Source of the DNA: Selaginella moellendorffii
Taxonomy: Eukaryota; Streptophyta; Lycopodiopsida; Selaginellales; Selaginellaceae
DNA length: 64,000 bases
Direction: 5' to 3'
Assembly: GCF_000143415.4 (NCBI RefSeq)
Contig: NW_003314350.1
Location: 124,001 to 188,000, forward strand
Of the stretch, positions 12,201 to 22,699 are shown one piece after another. Both the position numbers and the translations under genes were made by a program. Positions within the stretch are counted from its first letter, which is position 1. Every line of letters starts with the position of its first letter. Under the pieces are notes generated by a model. It searched no databases and was not told where the DNA came from. It saw nothing but the letters and a program-made list of their open reading frames with translations.

Positions 12201-13368
12201 CTAGAATGTGGTGTAAGTCATTGTGTATCTAGTGGATGGGTTCTATGGTGTTGGCCACAGAAGATGCCATGATTGCATTGGGTGATGCTTCGACTGGGAT
12301 CTTATGGGCTGGTGTCACCTCTAGGTGCTGGAAAGGCTAGAGAAAAAAACTAAATTGCTGTAGGAATAAATCTGCCACTACTGCCACCTTTTGCAAGCAT
12401 CAACTATGGGAGCTTTGCGTATGTATAGGTCTCATTCAGCTGTTGTATGTGAGTGTTGAGGACCCGGAAGAGGCCTCCAAAGGTCTAGAGAAGGTATTGC
12501 AACTGAAAACAAGCTTTAAATCATTGTTGATATGTAAATATTCAAACTCATAAGGTCACACAATAAAGTACATGTGTTATGGAGGATTTCTTGTAAAGAA
12601 AAAGTAAGCACAACATCATAGATAGTATGGTGGATATGATCTCTAAGAGAAAACAAAATGTCCCTCTCCATATGTTGATGCAAATGCCCACAATGCTTTC
12701 TCATATCAAAGAGCAGGGATCTCATTTGGTGTCCACAACTATATATCTATGGGCTGGTCTTGACTCTCCACGTGCTCAAGAGGTGCCTCCTCTACTCCCA
12801 AGGTGGTGTTCATGTTGGCATCACAAGTCTCGATGAAAGATGGTGAGCAAAAGCTGGGAAAAACCATATCTAACACCTCCAACTTCATGAAAGGAGTATG
12901 TAAAGTGTCCTCTTATGTTCCCCCACCTTAATCTAAAGCAAAAAAGTCATTCCCCAAAGCTGCCACTACATTTCTACTCTCCACCTCGGCATTTGTAAAA
13001 TATATAGAATCTTAACTGATCTTGGAGCTCAAACAAGTGTGACCAGTTATAGTAGATAGAGGAGGAGCCCAAGGGTGAGACTGTCCAAATGGGATGAAAA
13101 AGGCCGATCATGTTGCACTCTAGCATCTTAAACTTTGATATGGTATCATTGTGGTCTAGCTAGTGTCAACTGTGACACTTTTTGGGATTCCAGAGCCTGT
13201 CCTTTTGCATTGAGGATGTGTTGAGAGGGGAGCCTCTCAACAGTGTGGAGAACACTCTTTCATACTCTAAAATTCTGCTCAAAATATATCTCTTGTATGA
13301 ACTCTCTAAAACCCTAGCAATGGGAAGAAAGGGGTTTATACCCCCCTCCCAGAATATCCTTCACACCC

Positions 13369-13398
13369 CTAGAATATTCTAATAGTGGAATATTCTAG
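13369..13398. repeat. Perfect 11-bp inverted repeat containing GAATATTC
   Basis: CTAGAATATTC and GAATATTCTAG are separated by 8 bases. The core resembles a heat-shock-element arrangement, but there is no adjacent gene to regulate, so this is only a structural note. Confidence 0.5.
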
Positions 13399-14421
13399 GG
13401 ACTCACTCAAATGCTATATATATCCTAATAGGAAATCACTATAAAACTCTAATATTCCTATTAACTTTGTGCTTTTACATTCTTGGAAAAGTTTGCCACA
13501 CAATTAACCATGTAGTGTAGGCCAACTAAAGTGAGTTAGACTATTCCCCCTTCTTGGGCAGCATAAGTGCATTTAATAACACTAACAACCTTCCTTCCAA
13601 AGTCTTGGTTTGTTCCCAAATTGCTTGTTTTGTTTCTGTTTTACTGGTCTATGCATGCAGATTGCAGTGGAATAAAATTAGATTGCTGCTCAGAAGCCTA
13701 GATTTGTGGACATTAGAATGACTTTAGAACTTTTTGCATAAACCTGTTGGCCACTAAGTTTCTTGCACTTAGGCCTAGTTCTTTTTTTTTAAGGCTAATC
13801 TCGAGTTTCTTGGGATAAAGAGCAGGTGATTTAAAGAGACTAACCTTGGAGATCCCAATCAAGTTGAGCACATTGAGCAGAAAGAGATCACAGCTTGGCC
13901 TTTAGTGTCGCAATCAAGGGCAATACCCAGCCTTGGAGCACCTGGTTGTGGATGGAGATCATGGCTTGGCCTTTAGAAAGGCAATAAATCCACAATGACA
14001 ATATATTCCTATAACTGTCCGTGCACTCTACAATGTGCTTCTTGAGCTCCCAAAATTTGGAGACTCACATTAAAAAACACTTTATACTAAGAAATGGGAG
14101 AAGAAGCCTCTAAATGCTTATGAGTCTTACCATGCACAAGTTCAGTGTGGAATTATCAACAAGGTGATTTAGTATTGATGAAGTTTTCTCATCTTGGGTG
14201 TCTTTTGGTCAAGTAGAGAACTTGCCACGTTAGTGCAATCTGGACCTGTATAAGTACGAGACTCCAGTATAGATTCTCTTAACACTATAGAAATCAACAA
14301 TCATCTTATACCTTCGATCTTGCTTTATGGAAAGATATGAATTAAACCCATCAAATTTTGAATAATACCAAGATTTAAGCAGAAAACAAATTGAGCTGCT
14401 CCATGATCTAGAATGTACGAT

Positions 14422-14740
14422 TTAATACAAAGAGAACTTTTGCAACCTAGGATGCATCAAAGTTCCAGCCCTCAAAGTTTGAGCAAATAGTGTGTTCCTT
14501 GCTGGACAAAGAGGAACTTGGTTGCTCAGGCTGGATTGACACCCTATCGAGCCTGTCCTTGCAAAGGAAACTCTAAGAGTGTTGATTCCTGGGAAGACAT
14601 CAACATTTGCATTGGTGACGATGCTTGTACTTGGTGTTCCCAGGATCCCTGAGTCCCTGGAACATGAAATCACTGCCACTAACGTGGTTATTGTTGAGAA
14701 TCCCAAGCTCTTCCAGACCACACCAGAGCTTCCCAATCGT
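14422..14740 (-). pseudogene. Truncated germin-like protein pseudogene
   Basis: The minus-strand reading contains SIVTNANVDVFPGINTL and NTLFAQTL, matching the intact germin-like protein at 16789-17442 (SIVTNANVGVFPGINTL, NTLFAQTL). Between them the manganese-binding G-x5-HxH-x-E box is lost, and the signal peptide and C-terminal cupin half are missing. It lies 2 kb from the intact gene in opposite orientation, with the RGG-box gene in between, so it is probably an old inverted duplicate. Confidence 0.8.
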
Positions 14741-14863
14741 GGTCACAGCATTGGTCCCCGATCGTCAAAGTAAGCTTAATCGCTTGTGTCCACAAACTTT
14801 AGAATGGAATCAATGCAGGAAGATTCTATATGTACTTGTCTGATGGAAAAGATGGAAGTTACA

Positions 14864-16168
14864 TTAAGATACGAAGTTCTTTCCCAGCTGTGGAAACTCT
14901 TGGGGGCTGTTGATGCTCGGGCTTAGAGCGTCTCCTCCTCCAGCGGCCGAGTAGCGAGCTCCAGAGGGCGATTGGAATCCACCCCCTCGTCCTCGCCCTC
15001 TTCCACCGCGAGGGCTTCCATCAGCTGGTCTCAGGAACTCGTTGATATTGATTGCCTGTGTTAAAGAAGAATCGATTGTTGATATCGACAAGAACAAAGG
15101 GAAGAAACAGCGCACCTTCTTAGATTTCTCGTCTCTTTCGGCCGCGTCCTTCTTCTTGAGCTTATCTTTGTCAGATCCCTGTGCGTTTTGGAAGATTGTG
15201 TTAGAGATCACGAGATCCTGGTAAATGTTAACAAAAGATCGCCAGACCAGTTTGATAAAGACGTCGGCATCGTTCTTCTTGTCCACTAGCTGCATCGCTC
15301 TGAGCTCACTGTCGGCTTCCACTTTGCGTTCCTCGGCTTTCTGGTGACCCCCGATGCTCTTGCGCCGCTCCTGCACTATCTTCTCATACTCATCCAGTGT
15401 CATCTCCTGAAAAAACCATTTCCATTCACACGCCATCTCCTTCGTAAAAAACACAAGGAAAGAGTAAACTTACTTTTTCTTCCGGTGCTTCCTCTTTTTT
15501 GTCTTCGGTGTTCTTGTCAGTCTCTTGCGAGGCATCCGGAGGAGGAGCTACAACTTGCTCAAACTTGCTCCCAGCAACCTCTCTAGTTTTCACGAAGAAC
15601 AAACAAAGTGAGCGAGAGAGAAGAAGGGAAAAAAAAAAAACAGATCGAAAAGCTTACGGTGGCGCGCCCCCGCTGCGTTGCTCATCTGGAGGATAGAAGC
15701 CTCCTCTACCTCCTCCACCTCGTCCTTGGCGATCTCTCCCACCATCAAAACTTCGTTCACCGTCGGAAGCAAAGCTCCTGTTGTAGTAGCCCCCTCGGCC
15801 TCCTCCGCGACGATCGCTGTGATCACGGTCGCGATCACTGGCAGAATCTCCTCCAGCCACGAGATTCTCGCGGCCCCTTCCAGCCCTTCCACGGCCGCGG
15901 CCACGACCGGCCTGGGCTTCCTTCTCAGCCCTCACTGGAGCAGTAAGAAAATTTCCGGAAACGCTTAGAGCTCGCAGATCGAAGAGGACTTACCGGATTC
16001 GGCCGGAGGAAGAGGCTTGGAAGGAAGCTTTGCATGATGGAGATCCTTCTTGGGCGAGGATTTGCTTGGAGCTGGAGGCGCCGCCGCGGTGGCAGCCGTG
16101 CTGTACTTCGCTACAGGATCCTCGTCCTCATCGTCGCCCAACAGCGCAAATCGATTGAAAGCAGCCAT
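14864..16168 (-). CDS. RGG-box mRNA-binding protein (HABP4/PAI-RBP1/Stm1 family, plant RGGA-like)
   Basis: Six exons on the minus strand: 16168-15994, 15934-15658, 15582-15474, 15406-15248, 15178-15116 and 15055-14864, all with GT-AG introns of about 55-75 bp and consistent phases, giving 324 residues. The N terminus MAAFNRFALLGDDEDED is the Stm1-type start. Exon 2 encodes RG/RGG repeats. Exons 4 to 6 encode the HABP4/PAI-RBP1 core: MTLDEYEKIVQERRK, ADVFIKL, GSDKDK, then ININEFLRPADG followed by another RGG run and a terminal FPQLG motif. Family members bind mRNA and ribosomes, and plant RGGA is linked to drought and salt tolerance; that role is inferred here. The gene lies between the germin-like pseudogene and the intact germin-like gene, which is divergent. 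Confidence 0.93.
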
Positions 16169-16674
16169 TTCGAGGCAAAATCAGCTGGATGCCCCAAGAT
16201 TCTCACATTTGCCGGCGAGGTGGGAGAAATGCGCTATCCCGGCATGGGCAGCCGCCACATCCGCTTCCATCGCCTATCTCGAAGAACCCTAAATTTGTGT
16301 AAGAGCCCTAATTTCCATTTACATTTATCTCAAACTGACATTTTATTTTGAAGGAGACTCCATCCAATGCGAATTCATATTCGTGCTACCAGCAAAATCT
16401 CAAAAAATTTATGGTGTAATATCACCACATTATATTAGCATTAAAGAATTTCTCTCGTTAATTATTATTTTTTTGGATTTTTGAGAATTTGTTTGGTTCT
16501 TTCATTTTTGGTAATGGTTTGAGACCACGACCCGATCAAACTGAAACAATCCATGCTATGGTTTTGATCAAGTCAGTGAAATTAGCGTGTTATCCTTCTT
16601 TGTCCCCTTCAATCTTTATGCTTGACCAAGTCAGATCTGGAGTGCTTGACACTGCCAGTCGGTGACAACTACTA

Positions 16675-16680
16675 TATAAA
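16675..16680 (+). promoter_or_regulatory. TATA box of the germin-like gene
   Basis: TATAAA lies 109 bp upstream of the start codon, at a normal plant distance assuming a leader of about 80 nt. Confidence 0.7.
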
Positions 16681-16788
16681 CTCAACACATTTCTCCTCAT
16701 TCCATTCTTCGTCAATCAAGTAGCATCACAGCAAAAAAATATCAAAAGCTTTGATCAATCAGCTCAACTCTTACTGCCAAGATACAAG

Positions 16789-17442
16789 ATGTCTTACAAG
16801 TTAGCCATTTGTCTGGTTGCCATTTGTGCCATTGCTTTCGTCCATGGATCAGATGAAGATGCCCTCCAGGATTTCTGTGTCCGCGACAAAAACAGCAACA
16901 CCATCGTCAATGGATTCACTTGCAAGCCTGCAGCGGCAACTCTAGCCAGTGATTTCATGTTCCAGGGACTCCGCAACCCAGGGAACACCAACAACAAGCT
17001 CGGATCCATAGTCACCAATGCAAATGTTGGCGTATTCCCGGGAATCAACACTCTTGGAGTCTCTTTTGCGAGGGTTGATTATGCTCCATACGGTGTCAAT
17101 CCCCCCCACGTCCACCCCCGAGGAACCGAGCTCCTCTTCCTCCAGCAAGGAACACTCTATGTTGGATTCGTGAGCACCACCAACAACACACTCTTCGCTC
17201 AAACTTTGCATCCAGGGGATCTCTTTGTGTTCCCGCGTGGTCTCGTTCACTTCCAGCTCAACGTTGGGAAGACACCGGCTGTTGCTCTTGCGGGATTCAA
17301 CTCCCAGAATCCGGGTGTCACCCAGGTAGCCAAAGCAGTGTTTGCATCCAATCCTCCCATTTATGACGCCGTCATCGAGAGGGCGTTCCAGATCAATCCC
17401 AAGCTCATCCAGCAGCTCAGGGACCTCATCAAGCAAACTTAA
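16789..17442 (+). CDS. Germin-like protein (cupin, extracellular)
   Basis: An intronless 217-residue gene, the normal size for germin-like proteins. Residues 1-20 (MSYKLAICLVAICAIAFVHG) are a signal peptide, followed by DFCVRD with the first conserved Cys and TCKP with the second. Cupin box 1 (PPHVHPRGTELLFLQQGTL, His at about 106 and 108, Glu about 113) and box 2 (GDLFVFPRGLVHFQLN) hold the three His and one Glu manganese ligands. A nearly conserved KGD-like segment is absent. Family members are apoplastic manganese proteins, some with oxalate oxidase or superoxide dismutase activity; the activity here cannot be told. A TATA box lies upstream and AATAAA at 17494-17499 downstream. Confidence 0.95.
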   Translation: MSYKLAICLVAICAIAFVHGSDEDALQDFCVRDKNSNTIVNGFTCKPAAATLASDFMFQGLRNPGNTNNKLGSIVTNANVGVFPGINTLGVSFARVDYAPYGVNPPHVHPRGTELLFLQQGTLYVGFVSTTNNTLFAQTLHPGDLFVFPRGLVHFQLNVGKTPAVALAGFNSQNPGVTQVAKAVFASNPPIYDAVIERAFQINPKLIQQLRDLIKQT

Positions 17443-17493
17443 TCAAAACTTGCTTTTGCAATGATTCTTATGTAATTTTCAAGAATAAGATTG

Positions 17494-17499
17494 AATAAA
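17494..17499 (+). terminator. Poly(A) signal of the germin-like gene
   Basis: AATAAA, 52 bp after the stop codon. Confidence 0.6.
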
Positions 17500-17759
17500 G
17501 AACTTTACCTTTTCAACTGCTTAAAATATTTAAAATAACAATTAAATAATTTAAATCTGAAATATTTGTACGGCTGCTGGCTCGTTGTACGGGTCCGCTT
17601 GTAAATAACTGCCTTCACTGTCGGCTGAAGCGGGAAAACTTAAATTTTAGGGCTCGTGTGGTGCTAGGGCTAAGGGCTCCATCACAATGCCGGGGGATCC
17701 CAGCGCCATGGCAGCGATCTTGAGGTAGGGCATTTCTCGCGTCCATCGCAAGCGGCGCC

Positions 17760-19262
17760 ATGGGGCTGTCACTGGGAGGAGGATTGGAGACGGCAAACAC
17801 CCCTCGCAAGAGGCGGCCGTTTGCGCCGTCGCGGCCACACACGGCAGGGGTTACCGCGATCTCGCACAGGCCACAGACGGCACCAGCGAGGCCCCAGTCA
17901 AGCCCCAGGAAGAGAATGGATCGAAACAGCCCCTATTCCCCACGGAATCGCTTCGCCACGCCGAGGTCTGCGAACTTGAGCCGGCCCCAGACCGCTGGTG
18001 AGCCCTTTGCGCTCAATTCCTCGGCTTGGGGGATGAAGCCGATGCCTGCCGGGTCTCCAGCTTCCGGCCGGTCGAGAGGGAGCGATTCTTCCAGGTGTGG
18101 CCTCGATCGAGAGACGCTCGTCAAAGAGCTTGTCGAGTTGAAGAAGCTTGTGGCGGATCAAAACAGGCAGCAAAAGAAGCAAAAGCTTCTAGCTTCCGCG
18201 GTGGAGCACGAGAATAGGTACCATTTCCTTTGTCATTTCATCACATCTTGTTTTCTTTCGCTGTGATTCTTCCAACTTACAGGAAGTTGGAGAGAGACAT
18301 ATTGGATCTTGAGTTGAAAGGAATTGCCGACGCCCTCAGTGATTACGACTCACCGTTTCTTCGCGAGAAACTCCAAGGTATGTTAATTGTATTTCCTTTG
18401 ATCGAAGCTCTTCAACTCTCTGGCTTGTTTGGCTGCAACGTAGATTTCAAGACAAGGATCAGCTACTTGCAAAGGGCTTGCCGGCTCCAAAGTGAGGAGC
18501 TCTGCCTTTTGCGAAGAGATGTCCGTGGAACGCACACCAAGGTGCCTAGTAGTCTCGTGGCAGGAATAGACAGCCTTTAATTTCTTTTTTTCTCGCAAGG
18601 GAACAGGAGCTTGAAATGGAGCGAGACGTTTTTGCAGAGGAAGCGTTCTTCTTGCAGAGGGTGGCGAGAAAGCTGGCAACGATTCAGACCCGGATCAACT
18701 CCGAGAACAAGGAGATTCAGCAAATGTTAGCGAAGAACGAACAGCTGGAAGCAGCCAACTATCAAACCCAGTCCAACATCACGGTATCTCCAGCGTTGTC
18801 CCCGATCTCTAGCTGATGGAAACGAGCAAAGTTTTGCAGGAAGTATCCAATGTGCTTCAGAAGGTGACGCATTCTCTGTCCATTTGCCGGTTCAAGACGA
18901 GCGAGGCATCCATCGCCAGCAAGAGGTATTTGAAGCAGAGCAAGGACGTGAGAAGGCGTGGATTGGCAGCCGAGCAGTCGATCCAACGCCTGAAGGATCA
19001 AAAGCTCAGGTTCCAGATCAGGATGTCCATTCTAGAGAAGAAGCTCATCGCGTCCAAGAAGGAGCTGGCCATTGTGCTTCAAGAGAGAGACAAAGGCAGG
19101 GCAGCTAGAATGAAGAAATACATCGAGGAGCAAAGCAGGGCCATGAGATCTCCCAGGCACAGGACACCACCTCGCCGGTCTCCAAAGCCAGTTCCGGCCG
19201 ACAGGGTTGTGGGAAGCGTCTCTGATCGCTCACAAAAGGAGAAGTTTGGCAAGAAAGACTAA
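17760..19262 (+). CDS. Coiled-coil protein of unknown function with basic ends
   Basis: Five exons, 17760-18217, 18283-18377, 18444-18541, 18607-18783 and 18840-19262, join in phase to 416 residues. The last intron has a weaker alternative acceptor at 18812 that would leave only a 29-bp intron, so 18839 was preferred (56 bp). Residues 1-115 are Pro/Arg/Ser-rich and basic (RPQTAGE, SPRKRMDRNSPYSPRNR). Residues about 120-370 are almost continuous heptad coiled coil (LVKELVELKKLV, RLKDQKLRFQIRMSILEKKL). The C terminus is again basic with SPRHRTPPRR. The layout suggests a cytoskeletal or centrosomal/nuclear scaffold, but I recognise no named family. Confidence 0.85.
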
Positions 19263-19488
19263 GCTTCTTCCTAAGTTCCGGGGACTTACATCCATGGGAG
19301 CCTCCACGACAAGTTAACAGACTCCTGGCCGGAAGAGTTCCTTAAGCGGCCTCTCCAGGTAGCGATTTTCTGCTTTCATCTCATATGTCACTCACACTGG
19401 TTTGTTTATTTGCAGAGCGGAGTGTAAAACAACTCCAGAGAAGCACAAGCCTTGGAGAAAATGGTAGAATTCATTCATCCATCTCCTC

Positions 19489-20997
19489 CTACTCATATTC
19501 ATCTAAAGCAGGATCTTCTCGGCAGACGTGTGACACGAGGATATACGGCCCGGAAGTCGTAACATTCAACTCCATTATCCTCTGGGCGACGCGCTCGCCT
19601 CGCTCGGTATCCCCGTGCTTGCAGCAAGCGCTCAGCAGCGTCGTCCACGCAGCCACGTCCGGCTTAAACGGCATCGAGGTAAGCAGCTCCTCCGCTTCTT
19701 CCAGTAACTTAGCTCGTCCCAGCAGGTCCACCATGCAACAGAAGTGCTCCAGCACGAGAGGAACGCCATACACGGGCTTGATCGACACGAAGTGGTCGCG
19801 CCCCTGCGAGAGGAGCCCGAGATGAGCGCAACCAACGAGCAAGTTGATGAAGGTCACCTCGTTTGGCCGGACTCCGTCCAGGTTTAGCCTCCGAAAGAGC
19901 TCCCCGACTTGATGGTGGTGGCCATTTTGAGCGTAGGCCGTCATCATCGCGTTCCAGGAGACAACGTTCCGGTTTGGCATGAGATCCAGCAACTCTCGAG
20001 CTTGGTGGAGGTGGCCGTGCTGCGTGTAAGTCGCGAGCATACAGTTCAATGAAACCATGTCCTTTTGAGGCATGCTCTCGAAGAAACTCTGCGCTTCCAC
20101 GAGATGGGCATTTGCGGCGTGTGCTGAGATCATTACGTTCCAGGTGAAAACGTCCCAGGCAGGCATTTTTCGGAACAACGACATGGCCGGGTCAAGATGC
20201 CCCTTTTGGGCATTTGCTTGCACCATGCCATTCCACGTAACAACATTCCGCTCGGGGCATTTAATAAACACCTCGCGAGCCTTTTCTAGTTGACAAGCCT
20301 CTACGCAAGCTTTTACCATAGCTGTCCAGGTTACCACGTTTCTCTGTGGCATGAGATCAAAGGTTTTGGTGGTTTGCATCAAATCCCCCAGATTAGCAAA
20401 TGCGGTAATTAGAGCAGTCCAGGATATCACGTCGCGTTCTTCCATTTGGTGGAATATTTGATGCACCATTGATGTGTTCTTCTTTTCTGAGAACGCAGTG
20501 ATTAATCTATTCCACGATCGAATCTCATGCTGCGGCATGTAATCAAAGAACTGTTTCGCTTTGTGCAAATCCCCAGCTTGGGCAAATCCAGTTATCATCG
20601 AGTTCCACACCGCACAATCTCTATGGCGCATGGTATCGAAGATGGATTTCGCCTCGTCGATGTGTCCAGCGAGCGTGTAGCCATTGACCATGGCGGTCCA
20701 GGAAACGGCGTCCGGATGCGGCATCATGTTGAGTGCCGCGCGCGCGCGATCGAAGTGCCCGTTGCGCACGTAGGCGGTGATGAGCGCGTTCCACGAGTAG
20801 GAATTCGGATCCGGGATGCGATCGAACACCAGTTGGGCTTGCTCCACGCACGAAAGCCTCCCATACATGTCCACGAGGAGATTGGCGACGAACCGGCTGT
20901 GGCAATTGCTGCTCACGATGAAAGAATCGATGGCGCGGAGCTGCGCGACGCTCTCGCTGGACCGGATCGCCCGAATCACACCGGCAAAATCGATCAT
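19489..20997 (-). CDS. Pentatricopeptide repeat protein, PLS/S-type
   Basis: A single-exon gene of 502 residues. It consists of about a dozen PPR motifs, mostly 31-residue S-type units with the signature VSWNAMITAYAQNGH....A..LF..MP (for example SYSWNALITAYVRNGHFDRA, VVTWTAMVKACVEA, VFTWNVMISAHAANAHL). The last full unit reads VRPNEVTFINLLVGCAH, followed by E-motif-like sequence (FKPDVAAWTTLLSACCKHGD) that stops at GPYILVSHVCREDPALDEYE, before any DYW deaminase domain. Such proteins bind organellar RNA one base per repeat and guide C-to-U editing, needing a DYW partner in trans when truncated here. Organelle targeting is not obvious at the N terminus (MIDFAGVIRAIRSSE), so an upstream start could have been missed. 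Confidence 0.92.
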   Translation of the reverse strand: MIDFAGVIRAIRSSESVAQLRAIDSFIVSSNCHSRFVANLLVDMYGRLSCVEQAQLVFDRIPDPNSYSWNALITAYVRNGHFDRARAALNMMPHPDAVSWTAMVNGYTLAGHIDEAKSIFDTMRHRDCAVWNSMITGFAQAGDLHKAKQFFDYMPQHEIRSWNRLITAFSEKKNTSMVHQIFHQMEERDVISWTALITAFANLGDLMQTTKTFDLMPQRNVVTWTAMVKACVEACQLEKAREVFIKCPERNVVTWNGMVQANAQKGHLDPAMSLFRKMPAWDVFTWNVMISAHAANAHLVEAQSFFESMPQKDMVSLNCMLATYTQHGHLHQARELLDLMPNRNVVSWNAMMTAYAQNGHHHQVGELFRRLNLDGVRPNEVTFINLLVGCAHLGLLSQGRDHFVSIKPVYGVPLVLEHFCCMVDLLGRAKLLEEAEELLTSMPFKPDVAAWTTLLSACCKHGDTERGERVAQRIMELNVTTSGPYILVSHVCREDPALDEYE

Positions 20998-20999
20998 TC

Positions 21000-21615
21000 G
21001 CCGCTACCTTCGCCATCAAAGAAAGAACATCGCGGGGAGATGAGACCAAACAAGTATAGAATATTCTGGCGAGTATATGAAATATTATACATCATTTATC
21101 TTCTTTAGAACCGATTTGCGGTTTCATGACGCTCACTGAACAATTCAGGGCATGAATAGAAAAAGAGATGAATAAAACTTACATTTGTTTCTTCAACATT
21201 GTTGCTGCGGCCTTGAATGTGCATTTATATCTGTCACTTTTCTCAGCTAGCGAAGAAGCTTGTGCAACTGCATTAGCTATTGGAGAAGCACGAGCTTGGG
21301 CCTGAGCCAGGGGCAACTAACCTGGAGTTGCAAAATGTTGCTATTGCTCCAACTCTTGCTACTTGTTTCAGCCCCTCCCAAATTTATCCTGGGTCTCTGC
21401 TGTCTCCAAGGGGCCTGCATCTCAAGCAGGAGAGCTCCTCCTCTCAAACTACTGCTCTTCAACCAGAAGGGGTTGCCTCTGGACTGTGACTTGGAGTTAT
21501 ATTTGCGATTGAGTTTGTGGAGTTGATGATGTTGCAGAAAAATTGGCAGAGCACTCAAAATTTGTTTTGTTTCACTTTTGGCACTCATAAGATTGTCCTA
21601 TAGATAGATGATAGA
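21000..21615. other. Intergenic stretch
   Basis: No gene recognised. Short open frames at 21260-21588 overlap on both strands without family features. GAATATTC occurs near 21060. Confidence 0.5.
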
Positions 21616-21618
21616 ATT

Positions 21619-22660
21619 GTGACAATGGTGGTGATTATCAAAGACACTTTGAGTAGTCAGGTTTGGAGCAACTGGTATGTTCATACAAATGAGTTGACTG
21701 ATTTAAAGGCTGCGTTGATACAAGGTGGAAGTGGGCTAGAGGAGGCGATTGCAAAGGAGGAGGCTGGAAACGGCTCTCGGAAGCTCCCTGGGGACTTCAT
21801 ATCTTTCTTCTCCCTGGAGATTCATATCTTTCGGATGACGACGAAATTGCACTCTGTTCTTTTGAAGCTTATCTAGATCTAAGATGAGGATGCATTGGGC
21901 TCTCGCGAAGTCCAGATGCAGGCTCCCTCCTGCATGACGAGTTCGTGTGCATGAATCTCCAGGCTATGGGCGAAGATGGGAACCTGAAAGATGGCGCGTT
22001 GCCCGAGTTTCTTAACTTCAGGCCTGTGTACGCGAAGCCCTCGCTTCCGGCAGCGCTTGCTCACGAGGCCTTCGGGAACGTGTTCGGACATCGTCTTCTT
22101 CACGAAGATGGCAGTCAAGTGTTCCCGGTATTACGATTACAAGGATGAAGTCGCCGAGTTATGGAAAGCAGGAATGGACTTTATCAACGAACTCAACACT
22201 GGGGGCCACCATGATTTGCCGGCTTTATTGACAGCTTTGGAGGCGAAAGTTGGGATATTCGCAAGCAAGTGTGACCCAGGCAAGCAAGGCCCGCAGTATG
22301 TGAGGCCCTACTGGGCAGATTGGAGACAGGGATAAGTTCTACCTGACTCGTTATCCTGCGCTGCTGATCGAGCACATTGGGCCCTTCGTTCGGATCAGTG
22401 CCGTTTTTTTGTTGGCAAGCTGTGCGTCACTCCGCTGACTCAACTTGCTGCTGCTTCACGAGCACGACATGTCCGTCGTTCACCTTTGCAAGGCAACCAG
22501 GCTGGCCCTGCAGGAGCTCTCTAGCTTCTACAGGAACCACAAAGGTGGGCACCTGACTGTCCCGTACCCTCTCAAGTGTTCCAAATACGTTCCCTGGCCC
22601 TTGGCAGCAGGGAAGCTGTTTTTTCTTGTCTGCAGCATGGTGGAGGTAAGGCTCTTAAGA
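21619..22660 (+). pseudogene. Broken gene of unrecognised family
   Basis: Several frames on the plus strand look protein-coding but need frameshifts to connect: MTMVVIIKDTLSSQVWSNWY (21625 on), HDEFVCMNLQAMGEDGNL and FRPVYAKPSLPAALAHEAFG (21930-22120), YDYKDEVAELWKAGMDFINE (22132-22330), DKFYLTRYPALLIEHIGPFV (22332 on) and LALQELSSFYRN (22500 on). Codon composition is GC-richer than the flanks. The end faintly resembles kinase-like Crinkler-type proteins, but the match is too weak to assign. Confidence 0.4.
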
Positions 22661-22699
22661 GTGTTCAGATTTGTGATTTTTCTTTAGATTTAGCTTTAG

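Larger units (their letters stand above)
7260..14420. other. Long AT-rich spacer without convincing genes
   Basis: About 7 kb of low-GC sequence. It contains microsatellites (7707-7798, 9258-9286), a lone AGDFNVI motif near 10972 that resembles a LINE endonuclease, and ATG-rich tracts near 11640-11760. The open frames at 11972-12232 and 12516-13382 show no family signature. I see no RNA gene. Confidence 0.6.

Noticed and set aside
12700-13500. Possible LTR or copia fragment (TGGTATCA near 13140)
   Set aside because: No paired repeat, no protein motif, and no defined ends.
16942-17436. Antisense open frame of 164 residues over the germin-like gene
   Set aside because: It is the reverse-strand shadow of a well-supported gene, with no motif of its own.
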